A DNA stretch of 64,000 nucleotides from Sedimentisphaera salicampi (GCF_002117005.1 NZ_CP021023.1:2590995-2654994), one strand, 5' to 3'. Positions 8,820-18,349 are shown, counted from the stretch's first letter. Translations and numbers: made by a program. Notes: a model not told the origin generated them from the sequence alone.

Positions 8820-10877
8820 ATGAAAATTGATAAGAAATTATATATTATCGCAGCGGCTCTTATATCCGCTTGTTTCTGCATGGCTCAGGCGGCCGAAGAT
8901 AAGCCGGCAAAGTTCTCTGAAGATGTTGAGATCAAGCTGAATTTTCAGGATGTCCCAGTTGCTGATGTTTTGGATTATCTCTCGCAGGAGGCCGGGTTTG
9001 TTGTGGTTTCTGATGTAGTGCTTACCGACCGCGTTACTGTTGTGAGCAAGCAGCCGCTGGATGCCGATGAGGTGGTTTCGCTGATAAACAGCGTGCTTGT
9101 GGATATGGATTATGCGGCGGTGAGAGTGGGCAGAACGCTCAAGATCCTTGATATAAGCAGAGCCAAATACAGCAGCATACCTGTTAGCTCCGGCAGTGAG
9201 CTTGAGGATGTGCCGGAGACTGATGAGGTGATCACGCATATCATCCCGATAAAGTATGCAGATGCGGTGAAGGTTAAGGATGATATTGCCTCGCTTATCT
9301 CCGAACAGGCTGATTTTACCTCAAACGAAGCGAGCAACAGCATAATTATCACCGATACCGCCTCAAACATCCGAAGGATTGTAAAGATCATACAGGCCCT
9401 TGATACGAGAATGGCATCAATCGCTTCGGTTAAGGTGTTTAACCTCGTGTACGCTGAGGCAGACAATACTGCCGATTTGATAAATGAAGTATTTGAGCAG
9501 GATACTCAGGAGGAGGGCAGAAGGGGGCGGAATCCCTTTGAGCGTATGATGAGATCTAGAATGGGAGACCGCGATGATAACGGCTCCAGCGGTGCGGGGG
9601 TTATTTCGCAGAATATCAAGGTGCGTGCAGCGGCAGATGAAGACACAAATACAGTTGTGGTAAGCGGGCCTTCCGATACGCTGGAGATAGTGGCAGAGGT
9701 TGTGGAAAAGATAGACAAAAACCCCGCTGAGGAGCGTTCGTTCTTTGTTTACAAGCTCAAAAATGCCGAAGCCGCAAATCTAAAAGATGTCCTTAATAAT
9801 CTTTTCGAGAAGATGGAAGATTTTAATGAAGACGACAGAGAGTCTTCCGGCAGGCGCGGCAATATCCGGCGAGGGGGCTCCGGCTCGTCAGAAACCGATT
9901 TGTCTGAAGAGGTGTATATGGAGGCAGAGGAGGATACCAACTCGCTTATTATTATGACATCGCAGGAAAATTATGATAAGATTAAGCCTATTATCGATGA
10001 GCTTGATGAGCCTGTGCCTCAAGTGCTGATAAAGGTGCTTATTGCCGAGGTTGCAAGGAATGATGATTTCGAGCTCGGCACTGAATTTTCTGTTCTCAGC
10101 GGCAAAGGATTTGTGGATACCGACGGGGACGGCACAGCCGATTCGCTTCAGGCAGACAGCGAACTTTACGGTACTGAATTTCTTCCCTCAGATCTCGGCG
10201 ACGGCGGGGCAGTGAAGATTCTTGAAGGCGATCTGGAGTTTGCATTCAAGGCTTTAAGCAGCATTGGTGAGATGAATGTTCTCTCAAGGCCTTATATCCT
10301 AACCAGCAACAATCAGACAGCTACGATAAACGTAGGCAAGGAAGTCCCCTTTATTACCGATACAAGAACCACCGAAACAGGCCAGACAATCAATACGATT
10401 CAGTATGAGGATATTGGAATTATTCTCGAAGTTACGCCTGTGATAAACGATGAAGGACTTGTTACTATGGATATTGCCCCGGAAATTTCAAATACAACTA
10501 CAGAAACCGTGCCGATATCAGAAACCGTGGATGCTACTGTGTTCAGCAAGCGTTCTTCCGAAAGCAGGGTGGCGATACAGGACGGCCAGACAATCGTTAT
10601 CGGCGGGCTTATGCAGGATGATGATAAGGAAGTGAATAAGAAGGTACCTCTGCTTGGCGATATCCCAATTCTCGGCGAGCTCTTCAAGAGCAGGGATATT
10701 CAAAAGCAGAAAACTGAACTGCTTATATTCCTCACGCCGCACGTGGCTGACAGGAATGAAAATCTAATGAAGATCTCAGAGAACGAAAAGACAAACAGCG
10801 AGAGTATCTCAGAGATCGACAGCAACCCAGCGCTCAAGAAGCATATTGAGAATATGCAGTCTCAGCCGAAACAGTGA
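8820..10877 (+). CDS. gspD: Type II secretion secretin GspD
   Basis: Outer-membrane secretin pore. A signal peptide (IIAAALISACFCMAQAA) is followed by N0 (LNFQDVPVADVLDYLSQEAG), N1-N3 repeats and the secretin core with VGKEVPFITD, GIILEVTPVI and VAIQDGQTIVIGGLMQDD, ending KVPLLGDIPILGELF...TELLIFLTPHV. Two low-complexity Arg/Gly/Asp-rich inserts interrupt the N2 and N3 domains. A calcium-loop-like DTDGDGTAD lies just before the core. An upstream ATG at 8802 adds six residues; ATG 8820 has GAGG at good spacing. Last gene of the operon, followed by a terminator. Confidence 0.95.
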   Translation: MKIDKKLYIIAAALISACFCMAQAAEDKPAKFSEDVEIKLNFQDVPVADVLDYLSQEAGFVVVSDVVLTDRVTVVSKQPLDADEVVSLINSVLVDMDYAAVRVGRTLKILDISRAKYSSIPVSSGSELEDVPETDEVITHIIPIKYADAVKVKDDIASLISEQADFTSNEASNSIIITDTASNIRRIVKIIQALDTRMASIASVKVFNLVYAEADNTADLINEVFEQDTQEEGRRGRNPFERMMRSRMGDRDDNGSSGAGVISQNIKVRAAADEDTNTVVVSGPSDTLEIVAEVVEKIDKNPAEERSFFVYKLKNAEAANLKDVLNNLFEKMEDFNEDDRESSGRRGNIRRGGSGSSETDLSEEVYMEAEEDTNSLIIMTSQENYDKIKPIIDELDEPVPQVLIKVLIAEVARNDDFELGTEFSVLSGKGFVDTDGDGTADSLQADSELYGTEFLPSDLGDGGAVKILEGDLEFAFKALSSIGEMNVLSRPYILTSNNQTATINVGKEVPFITDTRTTETGQTINTIQYEDIGIILEVTPVINDEGLVTMDIAPEISNTTTETVPISETVDATVFSKRSSESRVAIQDGQTIVIGGLMQDDDKEVNKKVPLLGDIPILGELFKSRDIQKQKTELLIFLTPHVADRNENLMKISENEKTNSESISEIDSNPALKKHIENMQSQPKQ

Positions 10878-10901
10878 TACGATTGCAGTGCTTGGTGAAT
10901 T

Positions 10902-10938
10902 CTGGCCGGAAGATTTAATGTTCCGGCCAGTTTTAATT
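10902..10938 (+). terminator. Rho-independent terminator after gspD
   Basis: Perfect 10-bp stem CTGGCCGGAA / TTCCGGCCAG with a 9-nt loop, followed by TTTTAATT, 24 bp after the gspD stop. Confidence 0.88.
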
Positions 10939-11330
10939 CCAGCTTGGTCTTTTAAAACGCAGATTACGCCGATCTTTTTGCGCAAGCTCTTGCGAGAGTC
11001 CGTGATTGTCCGTGAGGGGTAGTGTTTATCTTTCATCGCTGCGTTAAGATTCCCCGCTTCTTGCGGAATTATTATTCCTTAAAAGACTCCCCCATTTTCC
11101 CCACTTTGAACGGTTTGGGGAATTAGGGGAAAGTTTTTGAGTTCAGGTTCACTGCATGGTGTATTATTCCTTTCTCTCTACCTGAATTCATATCCCTGAA
11201 ATCCCCGAAATTCACTTTCCAGGGATATCGGGGATATCTTTTAGGCATACAGTTTAGGATTTACAAAATAAGCCTCTCTCGGTCTGCCGGCTTTATCCCG
11301 CACCTTTAATCGCTTGCGGGAAACATTCTA
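10939..11330. other. Intergenic region with two imperfect hairpins
   Basis: No gene seen. 11091-11131 can fold as CCCCATTTTCCCCA against TGGGGAATTAGGGG, and 11189-11239 as ATCCCTGAAATCCCCGA against CCAGGGATATCGGGGAT with wobbles. The segment at about 10985-11020 has GTCCGTGA-type repeats that resemble 19090-19125. Confidence 0.4.
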
Positions 11331-11358
11331 TTGACATAATTCTAAACGGAACAATAAT
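11331..11358 (+). promoter_or_regulatory. Sigma70-type promoter for the response regulator
   Basis: TTGACA at 11331-11336, a 16-bp spacer, then AATAAT at 11353-11358 (5 of 6 to consensus), 45 bp before the chosen ATG. Confidence 0.6.
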
Positions 11359-11403
11359 AGAATTTCCAGTAAGTGTACAGTGAAAGATTTAACAGGCGGA
11401 ATA

Positions 11404-11838
11404 ATGGGAAGAAAAGTGAATATACTTCTAGCCGAAGATAATCCTGCCGATAAGATGCTTTTTGAAATTGGGATCAATAAAAGCAGTCTGGATGCTCAGA
11501 TTTTCTGGGTTACAGACGGGGTGCAGGTTATGGATTTTCTTCATAATGCCGGCGACTTTGCAGATTCCCCGAAGCCGGACATTGTAATATTAGACCTCAA
11601 TATGCCGAGAAAAGACGGCAGGGAAGTCGTAAAAGAGATAAAAAGAAATAAACTCACAGAAAAAATTATTACTATTGTCTTTACCACATCGGACGCAGAT
11701 GCAGACAGGCAGGTTTGCCTTAAGGCCGGCGCAGACAGGTTTATAATAAAGCCGCTGGAATTTGATGGTATTACTAAGATTGTAAAAGAGATCGAATCTA
11801 TCTGGCTCAGCAGTCAGGCGGATGCAGGGAACGTGTAA
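11404..11838 (+). CDS. Single-domain response regulator (CheY/Rcp1-like)
   Basis: One receiver domain and no output domain. Acidic pocket LLAEDNPAD, phospho-acceptor Asp64 in VILDLNMPRKDG, conserved Thr in FTTSDAD and Lys in IIKPLEFD. Such proteins take phosphate from a phytochrome-type or hybrid histidine kinase and act by protein contact. No kinase lies nearby, so the partner is unknown. A GTG at 11380 is in frame, but ATG 11404 has AGGCGGA at good spacing. It has its own promoter and is followed 18 bp later by the aminopeptidase gene. Confidence 0.88.
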   Translation: MGRKVNILLAEDNPADKMLFEIGINKSSLDAQIFWVTDGVQVMDFLHNAGDFADSPKPDIVILDLNMPRKDGREVVKEIKRNKLTEKIITIVFTTSDADADRQVCLKAGADRFIIKPLEFDGITKIVKEIESIWLSSQADAGNV

Positions 11839-11856
11839 TTATCTGGAGATTCTGTT

Positions 11857-12939
11857 ATGAAAGAGCTTTTCCAGCAGAGGATTAAAAGCGTACGCAAGAA
11901 TATCTATGAGCAAAAATGTCAGGCGGGAATATTTACCTCATGGGCGAATGTGAACTATCTCACGGGCTTCCGCGGGGATGACAGCTGGGTGATGGTTACG
12001 CCGAGGCAGGTGTTCCTTCTCACGGACTCAAGATACACCGAGCAGGCAGAGGGAGAATGCTTCGGATGTAAGATCATTTCGAGGAAAGGCTCAATGATTG
12101 AGGCGGCTGGCAGGATTATCAAGAAATATAAGACTGTAAAAAATATCGCTGTTCAGCGGGATATGCCTTACGGTGCTTCTCAGGATATCGAAGAGAAATT
12201 TGGCGTTCAGCTCCACCCGATAGAGGGCGTTATCTCTTCAGTGAGGGCGATAAAAGACAAGGCGGAAATCGCAAATATCAGAAAAGCGGTTAAGATTTCA
12301 GGAAGCGTTCTGCAGGCGGCCCTAGCAGAGCTAAAGCCGGGAATTACTGAAAGCGAATTCGCAGGCCTTATCGAGTATGAAATGAGAAGGCATTCTGCAG
12401 GCAGGGCTTTCACAACTATCGCCTGCTTCGGAGCAGGCGGTTCCGAGCCGCACCACATCCCGGGAAAAAGAAAGCTTCGCAAGAACGACTATATCCTCAT
12501 AGACTACGGCGCATCCTGGCAGGGCTACTGCAGCGATATAACCAGAAGCTTTGCTGTTGGCAGAGCCGGCAGGGAATACCGCAAGGCATATGAAGCGGTA
12601 AAGCAGGCTCAGAAGGCAGCAATCGATATGATAGCTCCGGGCGTTAGGATGTCGGAGGCGGATAAAGCGGCAAGAAAAGCGATTAAAGACAGCGGCTTTG
12701 ATGTTTACGGACACGGCACAGGCCACGGCTTCGGCCTCGATATACACGAACAGCCCCGCCTTTCGGGCAAGAGCCCGGATGTATTCGCCCCGGGCCACGT
12801 TGTTACTGTTGAGCCCGGGATATATCTGCCCGGGAAATTCGGCATAAGGCTCGAAGATGATATTCTCGTAACAGAAAAAGGGCGGGAAATACTCTCACGA
12901 GGCGAGAAAAGCCCTGAGATGGAGATAATCAAGCTTTAG
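11857..12939 (+). CDS. pepQ: M24B aminopeptidase (Xaa-Pro aminopeptidase/dipeptidase)
   Basis: Cytoplasmic metallopeptidase that cleaves N-terminal residues or dipeptides ahead of proline. A creatinase-like N-terminal domain (ANVNYLTGFRGDDSW) is followed by a pita-bread domain. All five metal ligands are visible: Asp in LIDYGAS, Asp in CSDITRSF, His in GHGTGHGFG, Glu in VEPGIYLPG and Glu in IRLEDDI. Length 360 residues is standard for the bacterial family. Whether it favours dipeptides (PepQ) or longer peptides (PepP/YpdF) cannot be told, so the symbol is tentative. Confidence 0.92.
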   Translation: MKELFQQRIKSVRKNIYEQKCQAGIFTSWANVNYLTGFRGDDSWVMVTPRQVFLLTDSRYTEQAEGECFGCKIISRKGSMIEAAGRIIKKYKTVKNIAVQRDMPYGASQDIEEKFGVQLHPIEGVISSVRAIKDKAEIANIRKAVKISGSVLQAALAELKPGITESEFAGLIEYEMRRHSAGRAFTTIACFGAGGSEPHHIPGKRKLRKNDYILIDYGASWQGYCSDITRSFAVGRAGREYRKAYEAVKQAQKAAIDMIAPGVRMSEADKAARKAIKDSGFDVYGHGTGHGFGLDIHEQPRLSGKSPDVFAPGHVVTVEPGIYLPGKFGIRLEDDILVTEKGREILSRGEKSPEMEIIKL

Positions 12940-12971
12940 AAGTGTTTAGCGTTATCATTTTTTGAAATACA

Positions 12972-13004
12972 GGCCTGTCCGAACAAATGGTGCAGGCTTT
13001 TTTC
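12972..13004 (+). terminator. Probable terminator after the aminopeptidase gene
   Basis: GCCTG-TCC pairs with GG-TG-CAGGC around an 8-nt loop, followed by six T residues. Confidence 0.65.
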
Positions 13005-13109
13005 TTATAGAAAATGCAGAATTTAGAAAAAATCCAGCCTCCAAGATATATAATATAAGGCTTATTGAAAGCATTTACGAATAATTTGAGTTTATATAAG
13101 GGCTATAAT

Positions 13110-16100
13110 ATGTGTTTGAAAATGCGTACAGTTTTGTTTCAGGCTTTGCTGCTTTGTGTATGCAGCGCTTTTGTCAGCGGCGAAAGGCTTTTCACAGACC
13201 CCGCTGACACTCTCGCGGGATGGACAGAAGACTCGCAGTCCTCAAATGAGGCCGGCGATGACACAGGCGGTATCAGATCTGTTGTGAAGAACGGAGAAAT
13301 TGTTTTCCAGCTCAACAGCTGGTGGGACGGGGCAGAAAGCACACAAATCACGAAAAACACATCAATAGATGCAGAAGCCGGCAAAATCTACTGCCTTACA
13401 GCAGAAATCGAGAGCTATTCAGACGGCAAGCCTGTAACGCTTGCTTTATTCAATGCCGGCGCGCCCTCGGAAACTCTTGATTCACGTACCGTTTATCCTG
13501 AAACAGACGGCTTCAGGAACTTTCAGGTATGTATTGACACTGATCAAAATCCCGATATTATCGGCAAAACGATCGGGATAAAGATCAATGCCGGCTCTTG
13601 GAATAATCTGGGCATACGCAAGATTCATCTTGATACAGGGCGTCCTGCTGCTGCAGCTTTGCGGCTTTTCACCGACCCCGCAGAAACGCTCGCCGACTGG
13701 ACAGAAGACTCGAAGGCCGAGAATGAGGCCGGCGATGATACCGGCGGAATAAGAGCGGCAGAAGTAAATGGTGATATGTCATTCCGCCTGAACAGCTGGT
13801 GGGATGGGGCTAAGAGGGTAAAAATAAGCAGAGCAACTGATGCAGCTTCCCGCCCGGGAACAATATACAGCCTCACAGCGGAAATCCTGAGCTACGATAA
13901 CAGCGATCCTGTTGAGCTGAAGATATTCAATGCTGATAACCCTCAGGAGGTAATAGCGGCGGAAACCGTTTACCCCTCTACCCAAAACTTCAGCAGCTGC
14001 GAGGTGCGTTTTGATACGGCAGAGAATCCAGAGCTTGCCGGCAAGACACTTGGAATTGAAATCAATCCTGGCTGGTGGAGCAATTTAGCTGTTAGAAAGG
14101 TCTGCATTGAGGCAAATCCGCCTGAAGCAAACACCGTTTACTTCTCCGCTAAAGCCGCAGGGGAAGACAAATCCCTTGATTACTGGGGAACAGATCAGAC
14201 TTGGATCACCAGCAATAATATGGACGCAGCATTAGATAATTTGGGCTCACTTCTCGATGTTGTGCGGATAAGCTCCAGGGTGATAGAGCCTCTCACTTAC
14301 GAAGGCGGGGAGCCCAAGCTCCCAGATTCAGCCAAAAATACCATAGACAGCGCTATGGCTCAGGCAGGGCGGGCGAGCGAGGCCGATCTCTCTATAATGC
14401 TTCTTCCTACCGATGTGCACCACGAAGTGGCAGACTGGTATATCTCCGATGGCGAGATTATCCCCGACCGCTGGGTTGATGCGCTTATAGCAGCGATTAA
14501 CTACGTAAACAGTACCTACGGCTATTCAATGAGCGACTGGGCATTCGTTGAGGTGTTCAACGAGCCGGATTGGGACTGGCCTGTGGCCACAAAATCTGCG
14601 ATGGCCGATATAATGGCCGAATACAGGACGAGGCCGGAGCTGGATTCGATTCCGCTTCTCGGCCCTTCAACGCTCAGCTCAAACAGCTTCCAAAGCTGGT
14701 ATTCCGCTACATCGCAGTACACCGATATCTGCGGTACACACGTTATAAACGGTTCGCTTGAGAGCCTAATATGGTCTTTAGACAAATCTCACGCAGACGG
14801 CAAACCGTTTCTAAACCCCGAGATTCATAATATTGTTGAGCTTATGGTGCAGGCAAACTGCTCAGACCACGGCTTCGCCGGCGAAGGCGGGATTTACTGG
14901 GGCAAGATAGACGAAACCCGAGGAATATTTTCCAAAGCCCTCAGAGGCAAACGCCTTGGCTATAAAACCCACGAGCCCACTTGGACAGCGGGCTGCGTTT
15001 ACAGGGATCTCGAGAAAAGGGTATGGGCGTTCGGCGCCGGAAACGAGCGAAACGCCTTAAACAGCAGATGGAAATTCCGCTGCATGGACAGAGACGTTTT
15101 CTTTAGCGGCGAAGGGCCGATGAGAAGCTGGGAAATTGATGTTGGCTCTCATACTGAAAAACATCTGGAGGTTACCTGGTCTGACCGCTGCCCGGAATAC
15201 TTCACTATGTATATGTTGAATGAGGGCAGAAATTTAAGGCTCAATGCTGAAAACGGAAACCTCGATACCGAGCCCGCTGCTTACGGCGAAGACTCTGCAC
15301 GCTGGGAGTTTGTGGAGGCGGGAGCCTTCTACTATATAGACAATATAGATTCGGCCTCGAATAAGAGGCTTGCGGCCAGCTCATCAACGGGCGGGCTGAT
15401 CCTAACCGATACTGATAATAATCAGGACTTCGCCAAATGGCAGCTTCTTGAAGCGGGGGATAATTACTATCTCGAAAATATCGGCCTTCAGAGGCAGGAT
15501 GACCCGTGCAGACTTATCATTGATTCTTCAGGCGAGCCCGGATTTGCCGCCTCATCTGATATTTCTCAGCAAGCGGTATGGAATCTTCAGGATGGTGGGC
15601 CTGCGGGGAATACATCCCCCTCTGCCCCGTATAATTTAACTGGAGATGTAGTTGACGGCGGGATCAAGCTCACTTGGGAGCACGAGGCAAGTCCTGAATT
15701 TGCGGGCTTCAATATATACCGCCTGAAAAACAACAATCCGATAGAACAGATCACCTCTAATCTTCAGGAGCCAAATTTCATCGATACTGATGTTGTGGAG
15801 CTTGCAAGATACAGGTATTTTGCAGCAGCGGAGAATCTCTCCGGTATGCTGAGCAGCTTCAGCAATCAGGCGGTTCTTCGGCCGAGGCCTTTTGATGCCG
15901 TGGATGATTTTCAGTCCGGCAATTTCTCCGGCGGCAGCGGCTGGAACGGAAGCTGGGCAGCCTCCGGCAGCGCATCTGTTTCTTCGCTGAATGGAAATCA
16001 TTCCGCCAAGGTTGCCGGCAGCGCAAGCATAACCCGTGAATTAGACCCCGAATGGAGCTGGCTGCTCAGTTTTAAGTATGATGCAGATCTCCTCGCCCCG

Positions 16101-16961
16101 GGCGAATGGGCAGCCGCCCAGATCTATGATTTCGCAGACCAGAGCTGGAGGCCTGTATGGACAGCGAGATACTACAACAACGGCTTAGACTCCTCCGCAG
16201 CCGCAGGCATCCCCGACGGGCTCAAGCAGGCGGAAGTGAGGCTTGCCGATTACGGCTACAACGTATCGCAGATTCGTTTCATAACCTCAGGGACAAGCCA
16301 AAACGGCTGCATATTCATTGATGATGTAAAGCTGATCAAGGAAAACTACGACGAAACAGACTCAACCTCCCCGTGGAGCGATGCTCTCGATACTACCGCC
16401 GGCTGGAACGAGGTTTCCGAGGCGCCCGACGAACCGGGCGATGACACCGGAGGAATTCAGATTATCGAAGAAGACGGCCAAATATGGATGGAGCTATACA
16501 GCTGGGGCAACGGCTCTAAACACAATATGATCTGGAAAGACACATCGGCAGTTGTCCAGCCCGATACTGAATACTATCTCAGGGTTCGGGCGAAAAATCC
16601 CGCAGGCAAAGGCATCACTCTAACTCTGCAAAACGCCGATACCAATACAGATATCGTATCTCAAAAGGTTTATCCGCCGGCGGATGAGTATGCTGATGTT
16701 TCGGTTTACTTCAGCTCAAAGTACAAAACCTCCGCAGTAGGCCATCCGCTGGCTGTGTATATCGATGCCGGCTGGTGGAACAACTGCGCTCTTCAGAGAG
16801 CTTTGATTGAGGCAAAAGAGATTTATCATACAGGCGATTTGGATCAGAGCAGATCGGTAGATATGGAAGATTTCTCTGAGCTTTCAAGCTTCTGGCAGGC
16901 AAACTACTTCCTCGAAGACCTGAAAGAAACATCGCAGGACTGGCTCAAGATAAGCGATTAG
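13110..16961 (+). CDS. Secreted multidomain glycoside hydrolase (clan GH-A-like) with repeated CBM-like modules and dockerin-like tail
   Basis: 1283 residues. Signal peptide (VLFQALLLCVCSAFVSG). Two tandem copies of a roughly 150-residue beta-sandwich-like module at about 23-173 and 184-337 (marker text LFTDPA-TLA-WTEDS, GDDTGGIR, LNSWWDGA, YP). A TIM-barrel-like catalytic region at about 340-690 has candidate acid/base Glu485 in FNEPDW and nucleophile Glu571 in LNPEIHN. Then a ricin-B-like beta-trefoil (about 694-830), a fibronectin type III domain (834-925), another beta-sandwich (930-1085), a third copy of the first module (1087-1239) and a dockerin-like calcium loop GDLDQSRSVDMEDF. The NEP motif and overall plan recall agarase/porphyranase-type GH86 or related GH-A families; the exact family and substrate are not established. 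ATG 13110 has AAGGG in front. Confidence 0.82.
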   Translation: MCLKMRTVLFQALLLCVCSAFVSGERLFTDPADTLAGWTEDSQSSNEAGDDTGGIRSVVKNGEIVFQLNSWWDGAESTQITKNTSIDAEAGKIYCLTAEIESYSDGKPVTLALFNAGAPSETLDSRTVYPETDGFRNFQVCIDTDQNPDIIGKTIGIKINAGSWNNLGIRKIHLDTGRPAAAALRLFTDPAETLADWTEDSKAENEAGDDTGGIRAAEVNGDMSFRLNSWWDGAKRVKISRATDAASRPGTIYSLTAEILSYDNSDPVELKIFNADNPQEVIAAETVYPSTQNFSSCEVRFDTAENPELAGKTLGIEINPGWWSNLAVRKVCIEANPPEANTVYFSAKAAGEDKSLDYWGTDQTWITSNNMDAALDNLGSLLDVVRISSRVIEPLTYEGGEPKLPDSAKNTIDSAMAQAGRASEADLSIMLLPTDVHHEVADWYISDGEIIPDRWVDALIAAINYVNSTYGYSMSDWAFVEVFNEPDWDWPVATKSAMADIMAEYRTRPELDSIPLLGPSTLSSNSFQSWYSATSQYTDICGTHVINGSLESLIWSLDKSHADGKPFLNPEIHNIVELMVQANCSDHGFAGEGGIYWGKIDETRGIFSKALRGKRLGYKTHEPTWTAGCVYRDLEKRVWAFGAGNERNALNSRWKFRCMDRDVFFSGEGPMRSWEIDVGSHTEKHLEVTWSDRCPEYFTMYMLNEGRNLRLNAENGNLDTEPAAYGEDSARWEFVEAGAFYYIDNIDSASNKRLAASSSTGGLILTDTDNNQDFAKWQLLEAGDNYYLENIGLQRQDDPCRLIIDSSGEPGFAASSDISQQAVWNLQDGGPAGNTSPSAPYNLTGDVVDGGIKLTWEHEASPEFAGFNIYRLKNNNPIEQITSNLQEPNFIDTDVVELARYRYFAAAENLSGMLSSFSNQAVLRPRPFDAVDDFQSGNFSGGSGWNGSWAASGSASVSSLNGNHSAKVAGSASITRELDPEWSWLLSFKYDADLLAPGEWAAAQIYDFADQSWRPVWTARYYNNGLDSSAAAGIPDGLKQAEVRLADYGYNVSQIRFITSGTSQNGCIFIDDVKLIKENYDETDSTSPWSDALDTTAGWNEVSEAPDEPGDDTGGIQIIEEDGQIWMELYSWGNGSKHNMIWKDTSAVVQPDTEYYLRVRAKNPAGKGITLTLQNADTNTDIVSQKVYPPADEYADVSVYFSSKYKTSAVGHPLAVYIDAGWWNNCALQRALIEAKEIYHTGDLDQSRSVDMEDFSELSSFWQANYFLEDLKETSQDWLKISD

Positions 16962-16970
16962 AAATTAATG

Positions 16971-18131
16971 TTAGAATAGCGAAGCCCGCCTTCCGCTGAA
17001 TGTTACATATTGACAGGCCCTGCTTTGAACGGCAGGGCTTTTGCTTATATCAGACAGGGCTCTCAAACGCTCCTGCTTTCTTCGCTGGATTATCCTTTTC
17101 GCTGCTGCCGGTCCAATCCCGGGAACTCTAAGCAGCTCGGTTTTTCCCGCTGAATTCACGTCCACAGGGAAACTCTCGGGGTGCTGATTTGCCCATGCGA
17201 GCTTCGGGTCTTTCTCCGCCGGCATACTTCCGTCTTTGAGCAGGGGTATCTCTGAAGCCTTGAAGCCGTAAATTCGGAAGAGATAGTCTGCCTGATAGAG
17301 GCGGTGTTCCCGCAGGCGAAGCTGGTTTGCAGTTGCAGGGTTGCTTTCCCCGGGTAGATCTGGGCTGCCGAGCCCCTTCTGATACGCGCTGAAATAAATC
17401 CGGTGCATATTCATATTGTCGTACAGTCTCTGCATATAGGCCAGCAGTTCGCTGTCTTTCTCCTCTGATGCTCCCACGATAAACTGCGTGGTTTGCTTTA
17501 CCCTGCTGTATCGCCCGCCGGCTGAGGTGAGCTCGTTTATCTGCTTTAAAGGCTGCACGATATCCCGCAGATAGTCCTTCCTGCTTGATAGCCTGCGGAA
17601 GTTCTCCTCGCCCGCAGTTTCAATATTCAGCGATACCGCGCTCGAGAGCGATACCGCCTTTTCGATCGCTGCTGCGCTTGCACCCGGGATAATCTTGAGA
17701 TGTATGTATCCGCGGTAGCGATGCCTTTTGCGGAGGATTTCGGCGGTGTCGATAAGCCGCTGCATTGCGAAGTCTGGGCTCCTCTGCACGCCGCTGCTGA
17801 GGAACAGACCGTGCACTTTGCCTTGGCGGAGATAGTCCATAAAAACGCTGCTGATTCGCTCGGGGCTCAGGCTGAATCGCTGCCCGCCCATCACGCCGCG
17901 CAGGGGGCAGTATTTGCAGTCGTTTGTGCAGGAGTTTGTGAGGAGCGTTTTGAAAAGCAGGCTCCTGCCGCCTTCGGGAAGCGTTGCAGGGTAGATCCAG
18001 TTACCGTCGCTGCCTGGTCTGCGGCTCTGCTCCCCGCTCACATTGCACGCGCAGGCGAGGTCGTATTGGGCGTCCCTGCTCAGGAGGCTGAGCTTTTGCT
18101 CTAAGTCGGGCTTTTTGATAATAGCTGCCAT
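16971..18131 (-). CDS. Radical SAM protein with C-terminal helix-hairpin-helix (putative DNA modification/repair)
   Basis: 386 residues. The cluster motif is CTNDCKYC (Cx3Cx2C), preceded by LLFKTLLTNSC. The text matches the TIGR03916 type of radical SAM protein, usually found beside a uracil-DNA-glycosylase-like gene. The C-terminus carries a DNA-binding helix-hairpin-helix (VNSAGKTELLRVPGIGPAAAKRII). No glycosylase-like partner lies in the window; neighbours are a convergent hydrolase gene only 9 bp away and an RRM gene. The exact reaction is unknown for the family. Confidence 0.85.
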   Translation of the reverse strand: MAAIIKKPDLEQKLSLLSRDAQYDLACACNVSGEQSRRPGSDGNWIYPATLPEGGRSLLFKTLLTNSCTNDCKYCPLRGVMGGQRFSLSPERISSVFMDYLRQGKVHGLFLSSGVQRSPDFAMQRLIDTAEILRKRHRYRGYIHLKIIPGASAAAIEKAVSLSSAVSLNIETAGEENFRRLSSRKDYLRDIVQPLKQINELTSAGGRYSRVKQTTQFIVGASEEKDSELLAYMQRLYDNMNMHRIYFSAYQKGLGSPDLPGESNPATANQLRLREHRLYQADYLFRIYGFKASEIPLLKDGSMPAEKDPKLAWANQHPESFPVDVNSAGKTELLRVPGIGPAAAKRIIQRRKQERLRALSDISKSPAVQSRACQYVTFSGRRASLF

Positions 18132-18306
18132 AAACCAGTCCTTGTTTACTTTGCTCTATGATACCGAACATAACCCGAACAATCAAGGGCTGGATGATAA
18201 TTTTTCATGATTTGCTGCGATTGCCGAAAATTTTTTGCTTTTGCTTATGGAGGTGGGGGAAATATGAAATCTTGCTGTGCGCCGGTTTACTTATATCTCA
18301 GCGCAT

Positions 18307-18336
18307 AAAAAAAGGCGGCAAGTTATCGCCGCCTTT
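18307..18336 (-). terminator. Terminator of the RRM gene
   Basis: Nine-bp stem AAAGGCGGC / GCCGCCTTT around an 8-nt loop. On the minus strand it is followed by a run of T residues, 14 bp after the RRM stop. Confidence 0.85.
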
Positions 18337-18349
18337 CTCGATAGCTGGA

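Noticed and set aside
17700-18104. 134-residue open frame opposite the radical SAM gene
   Set aside because: Shadow of a well-supported gene, with Ala-rich composition typical of antisense reading.
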